This document shows positions 8,617-17,299 of a stretch of 33,373 nt of DNA, one piece after another. The DNA is taken from assembly GCA_029212465.1 (NCBI GenBank), contig JARGNV010000012.1, forward strand, positions 19,285 through 52,657, read 5' to 3'. The notes beneath the pieces are model-generated. The model was not told the DNA's origin. It did not search any database and was given only the letters and a program-made list of their open reading frames with translations. The stretch's first letter is position 1. Every line of letters starts with the position of its first letter. The stretch comes from Legionellaceae bacterium. GTDB lineage: Bacteria > Pseudomonadota > Gammaproteobacteria > Legionellales > Legionellaceae. The position numbers and the translations under genes were made by a program.

Positions 8617-9528
8617 TTATACTACGCGCATAGCGGTTATCGATGATGTATCAGCACTTTTCTCGTCCTGCGCTTTTAAGTGAGAAAGTTCAAGTGCTTG
8701 CACCTCATTTTTTAACTGAACCTGTTGTAAAGCTTTTGCATAACGCTCACCCTTATCGGTTACGGCCCTTAAAGTTGTAGTTAGTTTCCCTATTTTTTCT
8801 TGTAACGTTTTGATATGTTCCGCCTGACTTCCCTGATACTGACACTGTGCTTTTATCTTTTGATTGGCTCCAGATAATGACGTGCTCATTCGCTGCATTT
8901 CGGCTTCATGCGCGCGCTGTGTCTCGTCTAACACATTTTTTAGGTGCGACAAATCTTCTATCACTTTTTGTAATGCCTCATCACGAAAGCTCAGCACATG
9001 CGTGGCCTGCAAAAGCTTTTGGCTTGCACCAAACAATGCTTCTTTTAAAGTATTAATATCTGTAGATAATATATGAATGGTCTCGCCAGAAGACTTATTA
9101 GCCTTATTGAGTAGCGAGATAACTTCTTTCAAGCCTTGTGTTGTTACATTCATCTCGGTTAGTTGCCCTTCAAATGCTTCCATTAAGCTGCTCATTTTTA
9201 AACGCGCCTTATAAGAAGCTTCTACAACACGCTCAATTTCTTCTACGGCTGCATTGCCTATTTGATTCAAAACCACTTGTCGCTTTTTCCGACTCTCAAC
9301 TTGCAACATTTCTGCTTTTTTAAGCTGTGTTGTCTCATGAGCTGTATAACTTGAGGTAGACGTATAGCTGTGAGTGTTTTTTCCATTTTTATCATCTTGT
9401 TTTTTTCGTTTCGGCAGCAAATAGCCAATAGCAACACCAAGGCCTCCAATGCCTGCAGCGCCTAAATAAATGGTTAAATCAGCTGTTGCTGTAAAAATGG
9501 GGGCGCCCAAAAGAACCATTGGTAACAT
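8617..9528 (-). CDS. Unknown N-terminally anchored coiled-coil protein
   Basis: This 303-residue protein starts at the ATG at 9528. Another in-frame ATG six codons upstream (9546) overlaps the stop of the previous gene, but a near-perfect AAGGAGAG ribosome-binding site lies directly in front of 9528 and decides the start. Residues 1-40 are hydrophobic and glycine-rich, ending in a basic KRKK stop-transfer sequence, so the N-terminus is a membrane anchor. Residues 60-300 are Gln-, Glu-, Lys- and Leu-rich with heptad periodicity, a long predicted coiled coil with no enzyme motif. The layout resembles methyl-accepting or RmuC-like rods only in general shape; no homology is claimed. It is the middle gene of the 7582-10385 group. 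Confidence 0.82.
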   Translation of the reverse strand: MLPMVLLGAPIFTATADLTIYLGAAGIGGLGVAIGYLLPKRKKQDDKNGKNTHSYTSTSSYTAHETTQLKKAEMLQVESRKKRQVVLNQIGNAAVEEIERVVEASYKARLKMSSLMEAFEGQLTEMNVTTQGLKEVISLLNKANKSSGETIHILSTDINTLKEALFGASQKLLQATHVLSFRDEALQKVIEDLSHLKNVLDETQRAHEAEMQRMSTSLSGANQKIKAQCQYQGSQAEHIKTLQEKIGKLTTTLRAVTDKGERYAKALQQVQLKNEVQALELSHLKAQDEKSADTSSITAMRVV

Positions 9529-9545
9529 ATTTCTCTCCTTAATCA

Positions 9546-10385
9546 TTAAGCAGTTTGTGGAATTAACATTTCTTGTGGATTTTCTTCAGAAGTTTTAGGT
9601 GCAGGTTTTACTGAGAAAAATCGCCATAGATGATAAACACCTCCCACAAACGTGGCACTGCCACCAACAGCGTAGGTCGTGGTCAACTCAGGTAAAACAG
9701 CAATACCAAAGCTTGGTAATGCAAGCATCATAATGCCAAGCAGTAACAAAACACCCATCACAGCTCCCATTTCCCGACTCTTTAAAACTTGCAAGAAAAA
9801 TTCAGAATAAGAAAATGGATCGGCAAGCTCTCTCATGAGCTCCTTTTTAATCACCGCTTCAAATGCTTTTTGTGATTTGGTTTTAGAGGCACGTTCGAAC
9901 GCTAAAAAAGCAACACAAAATGCTTTTGGATAAATATTGCTTGAAGATTCTATCTCCAATTGATTTTGCTTTAAGGATTTACTTTTAAAGACACTCTCTG
10001 AATCCGTTAAATACCCCTCCTCATGTACGGTTCTGCTTCTTACAAGTTCCAATGATTCAATCTGCGTGTTTTGAATCATGGGTAAAGCAGGTGTATGAAT
10101 CCATGGTACCTGTGCTTTGGCTTGATCAGCCTTTGCTTGCTGCACTACGGCATTTTTTTCAGCTTGAGTTGCTGAATATTGATAACTGGTTTGCACCAGA
10201 CTCAACATATGTTGTGCTGCAAGCCTGCCAAATGCATCCGCACGATTTTTAGGCAGATGAGAAGATGCTGCTTGATGTGCAACACATCCTGCAAACTGAA
10301 CGGCTTTTTCTGTGGTAGATGCGCTGGGAGTTGAAAATATTTTATACGCGACCTCAGCAAGAGGCGCAACTAGAGTGCGTTTCAT
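9546..10385 (-). CDS. Unknown protein with C-terminal membrane hairpin, first gene of the coiled-coil cluster
   Basis: This 279-residue protein starts at the ATG at 10385, supported by AAGGAA about 8 bases upstream. The first 200 residues are Ala-, Ser- and Gln-rich and mostly helical. Two hydrophobic segments at about residues 208-228 and 234-252 are followed by a short polar tail, so this protein is anchored by its C-terminal end. Its stop codon shares a base with an ATG of the next gene's open frame, so translation may be coupled. A promoter-like sequence lies at 10455-10483. No family is recognised. Together with the next two genes it encodes three differently anchored membrane proteins, suggesting an assembly at the bacterial or host membrane, but that is inference. 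Confidence 0.8.
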   Translation of the reverse strand: MKRTLVAPLAEVAYKIFSTPSASTTEKAVQFAGCVAHQAASSHLPKNRADAFGRLAAQHMLSLVQTSYQYSATQAEKNAVVQQAKADQAKAQVPWIHTPALPMIQNTQIESLELVRSRTVHEEGYLTDSESVFKSKSLKQNQLEIESSSNIYPKAFCVAFLAFERASKTKSQKAFEAVIKKELMRELADPFSYSEFFLQVLKSREMGAVMGVLLLLGIMMLALPSFGIAVLPELTTTYAVGGSATFVGGVYHLWRFFSVKPAPKTSEENPQEMLIPQTA

Positions 10386-10454
10386 GACGAATTCCTTTTC
10401 TGTTAGACAAGCTTTTTAAGTGTGCAAAAAGCACCCTCATTCCATTCAAAAGCG

Positions 10455-10483
10455 ACTATAAACAATTCCAAAATAAAAAGCAA
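10455..10483 (-). promoter_or_regulatory. Sigma70-like promoter for the coiled-coil cluster
   Basis: On the minus strand TTGCTT (10478-10483) and TATAGT (10455-10460) are spaced 17 bases apart, about 70 bases before the ATG at 10385. The -10 match is 5/6 and the -35 match is poor outside the TTG. Confidence 0.45.
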
Positions 10484-10507
10484 TGCACTCAAATAACCTG
10501 AACTCAC

Positions 10508-11479
10508 TCAATGATAACCTCGATTGAGCGAAACATTCTCTTTGCCTTCATTTATCTTATCCATACGTTCTTCAAAACATGTTACTGCACCTTCTAGCTC
10601 ATATAATATTGCCTTTAAGTTTTCACGCCGCTCGGCCACCTGCCGCTGTAGCTGCTGCTCTTCTGATGACTGAAAAAAGAACGAACGTTTTTGTTTATCT
10701 TTATAAAACATATTTTCGTGACTTTTTTTCCCAAAAGTAAAAAATACAGTGACGTAATTGAGTACAGCACGAATCATTGCATTCAAGCCTTCTCGCGCTT
10801 GATAATATTCAACAGACTTTACATCATCTCTAAATTCTAAATTTGCTTCTTTTTTTAAATATTCGTCGACAACCCGATGAACTTGATGCACATCCATAAC
10901 GCGCTTACCTGTATCGTCAAACATATTTTTTAAATGAAGGGCGAGTGTGTCTAATGCACTCCATGCTGCCGGATACTTTAAATAACCTTTAATGGTTTTT
11001 TTTGCCACCGAAATATCGCTTACTGCCCTTTTATAAACTTTAAACGCTTCTGTGGGTAACTGTTCTATCGGTATTGCCTCTGCTTTTGAAGGTGTCTCTT
11101 CTGTGTTAAGAGATGATGCTTCTTCAGGTTCATCTTGCATGTCATACAAGTCACCCGTGTATAAGTCTACTACTTCTCTCACCCCTGCTTCAGCTGTTTG
11201 TCGCATTTCTTCCAGTACGCGCAGCCAAGAGCGATGCACTCCCATTTCATTTAATTGCTCCCAGTCCTCGACTGTCAGCACCCACGACAAACCATTTTTT
11301 GAAGCCAAATCCCACAAGCAGTTATAGATATCGTTTCTAAGCGCAATCTCTTCGTCACTTAAGTCGTGTGTATCTAAACGAAGTAATTCATCAGTCCACT
11401 CATTGAGTTCTTTTTCCGTAATTTTCCGTGCGCGATAAAGCATTGTTTTTAATGCCTCTGAAGGGCTTGACTTGACCAC
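10508..11479 (-). CDS. Unknown helical protein
   Basis: This frame gives 323 residues if translation starts at the GTG at 11479, which has a well-spaced GGAG six bases upstream. The open frame reaches an ATG at 11530 without a ribosome-binding site, and another ATG at 11443 is possible. The protein is rich in Glu, Lys and Leu, helical throughout, with no signal peptide, and ends in an amphipathic segment likely to form a coiled coil. An acidic linker (residues about 130-150) separates an N-terminal and a C-terminal helical half. The N-terminal segment ending in GLSWVLT resembles a segment of the 13528-14790 protein. It is separated from the next cluster by 120 bases containing that cluster's promoter. 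Function unknown. Confidence 0.75.
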   Translation of the reverse strand: MVKSSPSEALKTMLYRARKITEKELNEWTDELLRLDTHDLSDEEIALRNDIYNCLWDLASKNGLSWVLTVEDWEQLNEMGVHRSWLRVLEEMRQTAEAGVREVVDLYTGDLYDMQDEPEEASSLNTEETPSKAEAIPIEQLPTEAFKVYKRAVSDISVAKKTIKGYLKYPAAWSALDTLALHLKNMFDDTGKRVMDVHQVHRVVDEYLKKEANLEFRDDVKSVEYYQAREGLNAMIRAVLNYVTVFFTFGKKSHENMFYKDKQKRSFFFQSSEEQQLQRQVAERRENLKAILYELEGAVTCFEERMDKINEGKENVSLNRGYH

Positions 11480-11590
11480 AATGTGCTCCAAACTAACCTT
11501 ATTAGTTTTAATATAGAACAAAAATAGCATTTTATCGGTTGTTTTAATCCATTTTAACTTCGGTTAAAGCATGAGCGCATGTGGTGAAGA

Positions 11591-11616
11591 TTACAAAGTC
11601 CGATTTATGCTATGAT
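11591..11616 (+). promoter_or_regulatory. Extended -10 promoter for the ETF-QO gene
   Basis: TATGAT at 11611-11616 is preceded by TGC, forming an extended -10 element, 42 bases before the ATG. The nearest -35-like sequence (TTACAA, 11591-11596) is only 14 bases upstream, so recognition would rely on the extended -10. Confidence 0.4.
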
Positions 11617-11657
11617 GTGCTTCAAAATCATTAACCAGCAGACCATAAGGACGTTCA

Positions 11658-13286
11658 ATGGAACAGGAAGCCATGACATATGATGTTGTCATTGTTGGTG
11701 CGGGGCCTGCAGGGCTTTCAGCAGCGATTCGCCTCAAACAAAAAGCGCGCAAAAATAATCAAGACTTAAGCGTATGTATTTTAGAAAAAGGGGCACAAGT
11801 AGGGTCGCACTTGCTTTCTGGTGCCGTTTTAAATCCCAAAAGCCTCAAAACACTACTCCCTGATAATTGGCAAGATGCACCGCTACATACCCCTGTTACT
11901 CATGATGCATTCTATTATTTAAGCACCAAGACCGCTTATAAATTACCTACACCAGCCCAAATGCATAATCATGGAAACTTCATCATTAGCGTGGGGGAAC
12001 TTGGGCAGTTTTTAGCAAAACAGGCGGAAAGTTTAGGCTGTGAAATTTATCCAGGTTTTGCAGCAACTGACATTTTATTCGATGAAGCAGGCCATGTGAA
12101 AGGTGTCTCGACAGGCCCTATGGGTATTGATAAATCGGGCGAAAAAACCGCGCAGTATCAGCCCGGTATGCACTTATACGCCAAACAAACGCTATTTTCA
12201 GAAGGATGTCGAGGAGAGTTAAGCCAGCGTCTCATTGCACACTTTCAATTACGTGATAACAAACAGCCACAAACGTATGCCTTAGGTATTAAAGAAATTT
12301 GGCGCATTCAACCTGAAAAACACCAGCTGGGGCATGTCATTCATACGATTGGATGGCCACTCGACTCAAAACCCTATGGGGGGTCTTTTGTCTATCACTT
12401 AAAAGACAATCAAGTTGCACTTGGCTTTGTAGTTGGGCTCGATTATCAAAATCCTTGGCTGAGTCCATTTGAAGAAATGCAACGCTTTAAAACTCACCCG
12501 TTTATAAAGCCCATGCTTGAAGAGGGCGAGCGTCTTTCCTATGGTGCACGAGCACTCAATGAGGGTGGTTTTCAGTCTATTCCAAAGTTAACCTTTCCTG
12601 GTGGGGCTTTAATGGGAGATGGCGCAGGCTTTTTAAACGTGCCACAAATTAAAGGGATTCATAATGCCATTCAATCTGGCATTTATGCCGCTGATGCATG
12701 TATTGAGCAGTTAACCGACGCAACAACTTCCCCCATTGAACTCACAAACTATCCCAAGTTAATGAATGACTCTTGGGTTATGAAAGAACTCTACCAAGCA
12801 CGTAATATCCGTCCAGGGTTTAAAAAAGGATTATTTGTAGGGCTTCTTAATGCTGCATTTGAAACTTATATTACACGAGGAAAAAGTCCATGGACTCTCA
12901 AGCACCATACCGATCATAAAACATTACTGCTAGCTGATAGCGCCTCTAAAATCATATACCCAAAGCCTGATGGTAAGCTTACGTTTGACAGACTTTCATC
13001 CGTTTATTTAACCAATACATTTCATGAAGAAAATCAGCCAGCTCACCTAAAGCTCAAAGACCAAGCGTTTGCGATTGATATTAATTACAAACTGTATGCC
13101 TCACCCGAAACACGCTACTGCCCTGCTGCAGTGTATGAAATTGTGAATCAAGACTCGCAGCCTGCGCTCAAAATAAACGCAGCCAACTGTATTCACTGCA
13201 AAACCTGCGATATTAAAGATCCAAAGCAAAATATTGTGTGGTACGCACCAGAAGGTGGTGGTGGCCCAAACTATGTAGGTATGTGA
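11658..13286 (+). CDS. Electron transfer flavoprotein-ubiquinone oxidoreductase
   Basis: ETF-QO is a membrane-associated FAD and iron-sulfur protein that passes electrons from reduced electron transfer flavoprotein to ubiquinone, serving acyl-CoA and amino-acid dehydrogenases. The N-terminus carries the dinucleotide-binding motif GAGPAG at residues 14-19. A GDGAGFLNVPQIKGIH segment near residues 317-332 is the conserved second FAD-contact region. Four cysteines at 488, 511, 514 and 517, followed by DIKDP and PEGGGGP near the C-terminus, hold the 4Fe-4S cluster, as usual for the family. The length (542) is normal for bacterial members. Start at 11658 is supported by AAGGA at a good distance; a second ATG five codons on is less well placed. 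No etfA or etfB genes lie in the window, so its electron donor must be encoded elsewhere. Confidence 0.96.
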   Translation: MEQEAMTYDVVIVGAGPAGLSAAIRLKQKARKNNQDLSVCILEKGAQVGSHLLSGAVLNPKSLKTLLPDNWQDAPLHTPVTHDAFYYLSTKTAYKLPTPAQMHNHGNFIISVGELGQFLAKQAESLGCEIYPGFAATDILFDEAGHVKGVSTGPMGIDKSGEKTAQYQPGMHLYAKQTLFSEGCRGELSQRLIAHFQLRDNKQPQTYALGIKEIWRIQPEKHQLGHVIHTIGWPLDSKPYGGSFVYHLKDNQVALGFVVGLDYQNPWLSPFEEMQRFKTHPFIKPMLEEGERLSYGARALNEGGFQSIPKLTFPGGALMGDGAGFLNVPQIKGIHNAIQSGIYAADACIEQLTDATTSPIELTNYPKLMNDSWVMKELYQARNIRPGFKKGLFVGLLNAAFETYITRGKSPWTLKHHTDHKTLLLADSASKIIYPKPDGKLTFDRLSSVYLTNTFHEENQPAHLKLKDQAFAIDINYKLYASPETRYCPAAVYEIVNQDSQPALKINAANCIHCKTCDIKDPKQNIVWYAPEGGGGPNYVGM

Positions 13287-13352
13287 GCATTGAAAGTTGA
13301 AAACAGAAAGGTATTCTAAAAATCCATCGAATCTGACCCTAATGGTCTGAGA

Positions 13353-13443
13353 TTGATTAACACCTACGCCCCGTGGCTTGATTAATACCTACGCCCCGTG
13401 GCTTGACCACGGGGCCCATGGATTCCGCGAGCAAGTCGCGGAA
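13353..13443 (+). repeat. Intergenic repeat: 25-bp direct repeat plus two perfect hairpins
   Basis: Two copies of a 25-base unit (13353-13377 and 13378-13402) are identical except for one C/T difference. The second copy runs into a perfect hairpin CCCCGTGG-cttga-CCACGGGG (13394-13414), followed after eight bases by another, TTCCGCGA-gcaag-TCGCGGAA (13423-13443). Both have 8-bp stems and 5-base loops. The first unit ends just where the hairpin's right arm would be, so it is a partial duplicate of the element. No poly-T follows, so it is a poor intrinsic terminator. Paired GC-rich hairpins of this kind are typical of dispersed palindromic repeats in bacterial genomes. It sits between the convergent ETF-QO gene and the 13528-14790 gene. 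Confidence 0.75.
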
Positions 13444-13527
13444 CATAGGTGTAGCAGGCAATTTCGAACAAATATCAACAGATGCTAACTCATCGAGTTT
13501 GGCCCCATTGATTGGAACAGTAGGCTG

Positions 13528-14790
13528 TTAAGCCCCTGCTCCTGCACCAGCGCCCAACCCTAGGGTGCTTGTAACTTCATCGTTTAACTTTTCAGACTCT
13601 TCTTTAACTGCTTTAAACGCTGGAGAGTCTGGTTTTACATAGAAAAATTTATGTACTTTTCCAGGTACTTCAGAGTTACATAACCTAAGCGGTGCTGTCA
13701 CAATCATTGGAATAATGCCCAAAAGGAACATTAAAGCTGGACGAATAACATCGTGCCAAATCGCAGGTGTTTGCTTGAATGCTTTTTTCTTATCTGCTAA
13801 CAACTGTTCACATTCTTCTTGAAACTTTTTCAAACTTTCTTGATCTGGTTTTTCAAGTAAGGGCTCTAACAACTCTTGAATTTTTTCTTGAATTTTTGTG
13901 ACCTCTTTTTTATGTGCGTCTTTGTCCAGCTTTTTATCTAAGTCATCCTTAAATTTTATCAAGTAAGGATTAACTTTTGCTCTTAACTCATTAACTTTCT
14001 TCTCTTTAGCTGCAGCTGCGGCTGCGGCTTCTGCTCTCTTTGCTGCATCCTCTTTTGCTTTTTGCAACAACGAGGCTTGAAAACTTTCTGGCGTAAAATC
14101 AGCACCGTTATCTGAACATTGTTTCTCAAATTCCGCTTGCAATTGAGTTTGAGCTGCAAAGTGGCGTGCCAGTATAGCTTGGGAACCCAGTTTTTCAGCC
14201 GAGAGGCTGGCTTGAGTGTTTGTAGTAACATTTGGGTCAACTAATGGGTCTATTTGAATCGGCGAATTACTACGGCTGCCAGGAGGGGTGTTCGTGCCAC
14301 CCATATTAACCGGTGAAGTATGACCGCTTCCAGGAGGGGTGTTCGTGCCACCCATATTAACTGCCGAGAGGCTAGCTAGCGTGTTTGTAGTATTTGGGTC
14401 AATTACTGGGTCTTTTTGAACCGGCGAAGTACTACGGCTTCCAGAAGGGGTATTCGTGCCATTCAATGCACTTACATTTAAGCTAGAAATAGCTGCAGCT
14501 GCATTTGTTTGTTGCGAAAGCATTGTGGCTCCGCAAAATTTTGATGGATCAAGGTCTAGATGTGCACATTCTGCCGAAGTTAAGACTAGATCAATACCTT
14601 TACTAGCAGCAAAATCTTTCAACTTACTCATAATGACTTGTCTTTTTTCCCTTTGCCTATCATTCGTAGCCAATGCTAGCTTCTCAGTAAGGCCTACCAA
14701 CAACGCTGCTATTGCTTCCTGCGATTCTTCTTGCGGCTTGTTTTCGTCTATTATACTTTCTATCTGCGCCTCAAAATCTTTAAATTTCAT
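13528..14790 (-). CDS. Unknown protein with Ser/Thr-Pro repeat region and coiled coil
   Basis: This 420-residue protein starts at the ATG at 14790 with GGGAG upstream. It has four parts. A helical N-terminal domain covers about residues 1-105. A low-complexity tandem-repeat region follows at about 108-205, built of units such as GGTNTPPGSRSNSP and DPNTTNTLASLSA. An Ala/Lys/Glu-rich predicted coiled coil covers about 205-345. The C-terminal part has a hydrophobic segment at about 352-368, then a charged region ending in a (GA)4-type tail. The repeat is also visible in DNA as a 51-base tandem duplication. There is no signal peptide or enzyme motif. The architecture fits a secreted or effector-like protein, but this is a guess; function unknown. 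Confidence 0.85.
   Translation of the reverse strand: MKFKDFEAQIESIIDENKPQEESQEAIAALLVGLTEKLALATNDRQREKRQVIMSKLKDFAASKGIDLVLTSAECAHLDLDPSKFCGATMLSQQTNAAAAISSLNVSALNGTNTPSGSRSTSPVQKDPVIDPNTTNTLASLSAVNMGGTNTPPGSGHTSPVNMGGTNTPPGSRSNSPIQIDPLVDPNVTTNTQASLSAEKLGSQAILARHFAAQTQLQAEFEKQCSDNGADFTPESFQASLLQKAKEDAAKRAEAAAAAAAKEKKVNELRAKVNPYLIKFKDDLDKKLDKDAHKKEVTKIQEKIQELLEPLLEKPDQESLKKFQEECEQLLADKKKAFKQTPAIWHDVIRPALMFLLGIIPMIVTAPLRLCNSEVPGKVHKFFYVKPDSPAFKAVKEESEKLNDEVTSTLGLGAGAGAGA
14279..14361 (-). repeat. 51-bp tandem repeat inside the 13528-14790 gene
   Basis: A 32-base stretch at 14279-14310 recurs at 14330-14361 with a period of 51 bases (17 codons), encoding two copies of NMGGTNTPPGS. A third, diverged copy begins near 14441. 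Larger 35-40-residue units containing DPN-TTNT-ASLSA overlap these copies, so the region grew by nested duplication. Multiples of three keep the frame open. Confidence 0.8.
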
Positions 14791-14916
14791 TTTACAACAC
14801 TCCCAAAAACTTGAATAAAAAACGTGACATTAAAGCTCGAAATTAAAACTAATTATTATTGTGGCGCATCATATCATCTGGAACATTTAAAGTCAATTAG
14901 ATTTTATTTTGCTTTA

Positions 14917-16359
14917 CTATGCCTTCGTGCCCCCAACGGTTAAACCGTCAATTTTTAAAGTAGGTTGTCCCACTCCCACTGGCACCGACTGCCCATCTTT
15001 ACCACACACGCCAATACCCGAATCCAGTGCTAAATCATTACCAATCATACTGACTTTTTTCATCACATCAGGGCCATTACCAATGAGTGTTGCACCTTTC
15101 ACTGGCCGTGTAACACGACCGCCTTCAATTAAATATGCTTCACTTGCTGAAAATACAAATTGGCCTGAAGTAATATCTACTTGCCCACCACCAAAATTAA
15201 CAGCATACAAACCTTTATCAACTGAACGAATGATTTCATCGGGATGATAACGCCCAGCCAACATATAGGTATTGGTCATGCGCGGTATTGGGACGTGTGC
15301 ATACGACTCACGGCGGCAATTACCCGTCGGTTTCATCCCCATTAAGCGTGCATTGAGTCGGTCTTGCATGTAATTGACAAGCACACCATCTTCTATAAGG
15401 GTTGTGCACTGCGTGGGTGTTCCTTCGTCATCAATCGATAGCGAACCGCGTCTGTCTGCAAGGGTGCCATCGTCCACCACGGTAACCCCTTTTGCGGCCA
15501 CTTGTTCACCAAGCCTTCCTGAAAAGGCAGACAGTTTTTTACGATTAAAGTCGCCTTCAAGACCATGGCCGACCGCTTCATGCAATAGTACACCAGGCCA
15601 GCCAGGGCCTAAAATAACCGGCATCATGCCTGCAGGTGCATCTTCTGCATTTAAGTTAACCACCGCTTCACGCACAGCTTCACGTGCATAGTGCAATGCA
15701 CGCGACTCGGTGAGAAAAAACGAATAACCAAGGCGCCCGCCCCCACCTGAACGTGCTGACTCGCGTCGTCCGTTCTCTTCAACAATGACACTTACATTCA
15801 TGCTCACCAAAGGCCTTACATCTGCTACATATTGCCCCTGCATGCCTGCAACTAGTACCACTTCATACACACCGGTTAGCGATGCATTGACTTGTATAAC
15901 GCGTGGGTCCTCTTGACGCGCTGCTTTATCAACCGATTCAAGCAAAGCGATTTTTTCTTGTTTAGTGAGCCCTTCTATTGGATTAAGTCCTGCATAATGC
16001 GCAATGGGTGCAGATGAAATTTTTAAAGCCTGGCTCGATGTATTACCCGATAAAGCAATCGAACGCGCTGCATCTGCTGCGCGTTCCATAGCTGGCAAAT
16101 CAATGTCGTCACAATATGCAAAACCTGTCTTTTCAGCGCTCACCGCACGAATACCAACCCCCCTATCAATGGCATAAGTACCACTTTTCACCTCAGAGTC
16201 TTCAAGATACCACGACTCATAATTTACACTTTGAAAATATAAATCGGCATCGTCAATTTTACGATTTAAAAAATTCTGAATTAAACGCTCAAGGCTTGCT
16301 TCATCTAGTGAAGCCGGTTTTAAGAGTAATTCTTTAGCAATACCCAATGCATCTGTCAT
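14917..16359 (-). CDS. tldD: Metalloprotease TldD
   Basis: TldD is the catalytic subunit of the TldD/TldE zinc metalloprotease, which degrades or matures small peptides (microcin B17 and CcdA in E. coli). The zinc motif HEAVGH is at residues 260-265, in the position usual for the family, and the length of 480 residues equals E. coli TldD. The flanking segments GPGWPGVLL and GHGLEGDF are also typical. The start at 16359 has AGGGG upstream and lies 10 bases after the stop of the nitrilase-like gene, so the two are co-transcribed. The same gene order occurs in many gammaproteobacteria. The partner tldE/pmbA is not in the window. Confidence 0.97.
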   Translation of the reverse strand: MTDALGIAKELLLKPASLDEASLERLIQNFLNRKIDDADLYFQSVNYESWYLEDSEVKSGTYAIDRGVGIRAVSAEKTGFAYCDDIDLPAMERAADAARSIALSGNTSSQALKISSAPIAHYAGLNPIEGLTKQEKIALLESVDKAARQEDPRVIQVNASLTGVYEVVLVAGMQGQYVADVRPLVSMNVSVIVEENGRRESARSGGGGRLGYSFFLTESRALHYAREAVREAVVNLNAEDAPAGMMPVILGPGWPGVLLHEAVGHGLEGDFNRKKLSAFSGRLGEQVAAKGVTVVDDGTLADRRGSLSIDDEGTPTQCTTLIEDGVLVNYMQDRLNARLMGMKPTGNCRRESYAHVPIPRMTNTYMLAGRYHPDEIIRSVDKGLYAVNFGGGQVDITSGQFVFSASEAYLIEGGRVTRPVKGATLIGNGPDVMKKVSMIGNDLALDSGIGVCGKDGQSVPVGVGQPTLKIDGLTVGGTKA

Positions 16360-16369
16360 GAAAGCCCCT

Positions 16370-17173
16370 TTATAATACGCGATGCTGAAGACACGGAAAG
16401 CGTGCGCGCTGTTGATGTAATTGCTCTAAATTAATATCTGCACAAATCACCCCTGTGCCTGTTTTTATTTCTGAAACAACTTCACCGAATGGCTCAACCA
16501 CAAGACTATGCCCGTAAGTTTCGTGCAAACTTGCATGCATCCCCCCTTGATTAGCTGCCAACACATAGCACATATTCTCTACTGCACGTGCCTTAAGAAG
16601 CGTGTGCCAATGCAGTGCCCCTGTTGTTTTAGTAAATGCTGAAACCACCGTGAATAATTCAGCACCTTCGGCCTGCAGTGTACGATAAAGCTCTGGAAAA
16701 CGCACGTCATAACACACAGTTAACCCAATACGACCAACCGGGGTATCAACTAATACAGGGTTTGAACCTGGCGCTATAGTTCTAGACTCCATGTGTGTTT
16801 CTGTATCTGATACCGTCACATCAAATAAGTGTATTTTGTCATAACGCGCTACTTGCTCACCCTTTTCATTAAATACCAGTGAACTAGCAAATACACGCCC
16901 ATCAGGCGCTTTTAAAGGAATGGTCCCCGCTACAACCCATAGTTGATGTTCAAACGCTAAGCGACTGAGTGTTTCTTGAATAACGCCAACCCCCTCCGAC
17001 TCCGCCAGCGCTAATTTATCCGTTTCATGCGCCCCCATAAACGCTACATTTTCAGGCAACACCAAGAGCTTTGCCTGCTGCGAAGACGCTTCTGCAAATA
17101 ATGAAGTTAATGTTTTTAAATTAGCTTCTACATGAGATGATGAAGCCATCTGTGCTATTGCAACACGCCGCAT
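16370..17173 (-). CDS. Nitrilase-superfamily carbon-nitrogen hydrolase
   Basis: Members of this branch cleave C-N bonds of small amides; relatives next to tldD act as omega-amidases or deaminate oxidised glutathione as metabolite-repair enzymes. The catalytic triad is complete: Glu41 in LPEN, Lys113 in YDKIHLFD and Cys154 in [10 protein letters not shown]. The open frame extends 17 codons further to 17224, but a strong purine-rich ribosome-binding site (GGAGGGAGAAGG) precedes the ATG at 17173, and the protein then begins MRRVAIAQM at the usual first beta strand. This gives 267 residues, normal for the family. It is the first gene of a pair with tldD. The exact substrate cannot be told from sequence. 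Confidence 0.93.
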   Translation of the reverse strand: MRRVAIAQMASSSHVEANLKTLTSLFAEASSQQAKLLVLPENVAFMGAHETDKLALAESEGVGVIQETLSRLAFEHQLWVVAGTIPLKAPDGRVFASSLVFNEKGEQVARYDKIHLFDVTVSDTETHMESRTIAPGSNPVLVDTPVGRIGLTVCYDVRFPELYRTLQAEGAELFTVVSAFTKTTGALHWHTLLKARAVENMCYVLAANQGGMHASLHETYGHSLVVEPFGEVVSEIKTGTGVICADINLEQLHQQRARFPCLQHRVL

Positions 17174-17299
17174 AACCTTCTCCCTCCAAGTGTATGCTCT
17201 AAGATAAGCATATTTCTGCTGCAAATAAAGACATGATGATAATTTGACTTTTTGGTTAAAATAAACAACAATCCCGGGTTTTCAAAAATTTACCCTTTT

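Noticed and set aside
8617-9528. Chemoreceptor or RmuC-type nuclease identity for the anchored coiled-coil protein
   Set aside because: Only general shape (N-terminal anchor, coiled coil) agrees; no signalling hairpin tip or nuclease motif is present.
13394-13443. The double hairpin as a CRISPR array or as an intrinsic terminator
   Set aside because: There are only two direct repeat units with no spacer, and no T run follows either hairpin.
13983-14240. 85-codon frame overlapping the Ala-rich coiled coil of the 13528-14790 gene
   Set aside because: The translation is a frame-shifted Gln/Arg-rich version of an Ala/Lys repeat and has no independent support.
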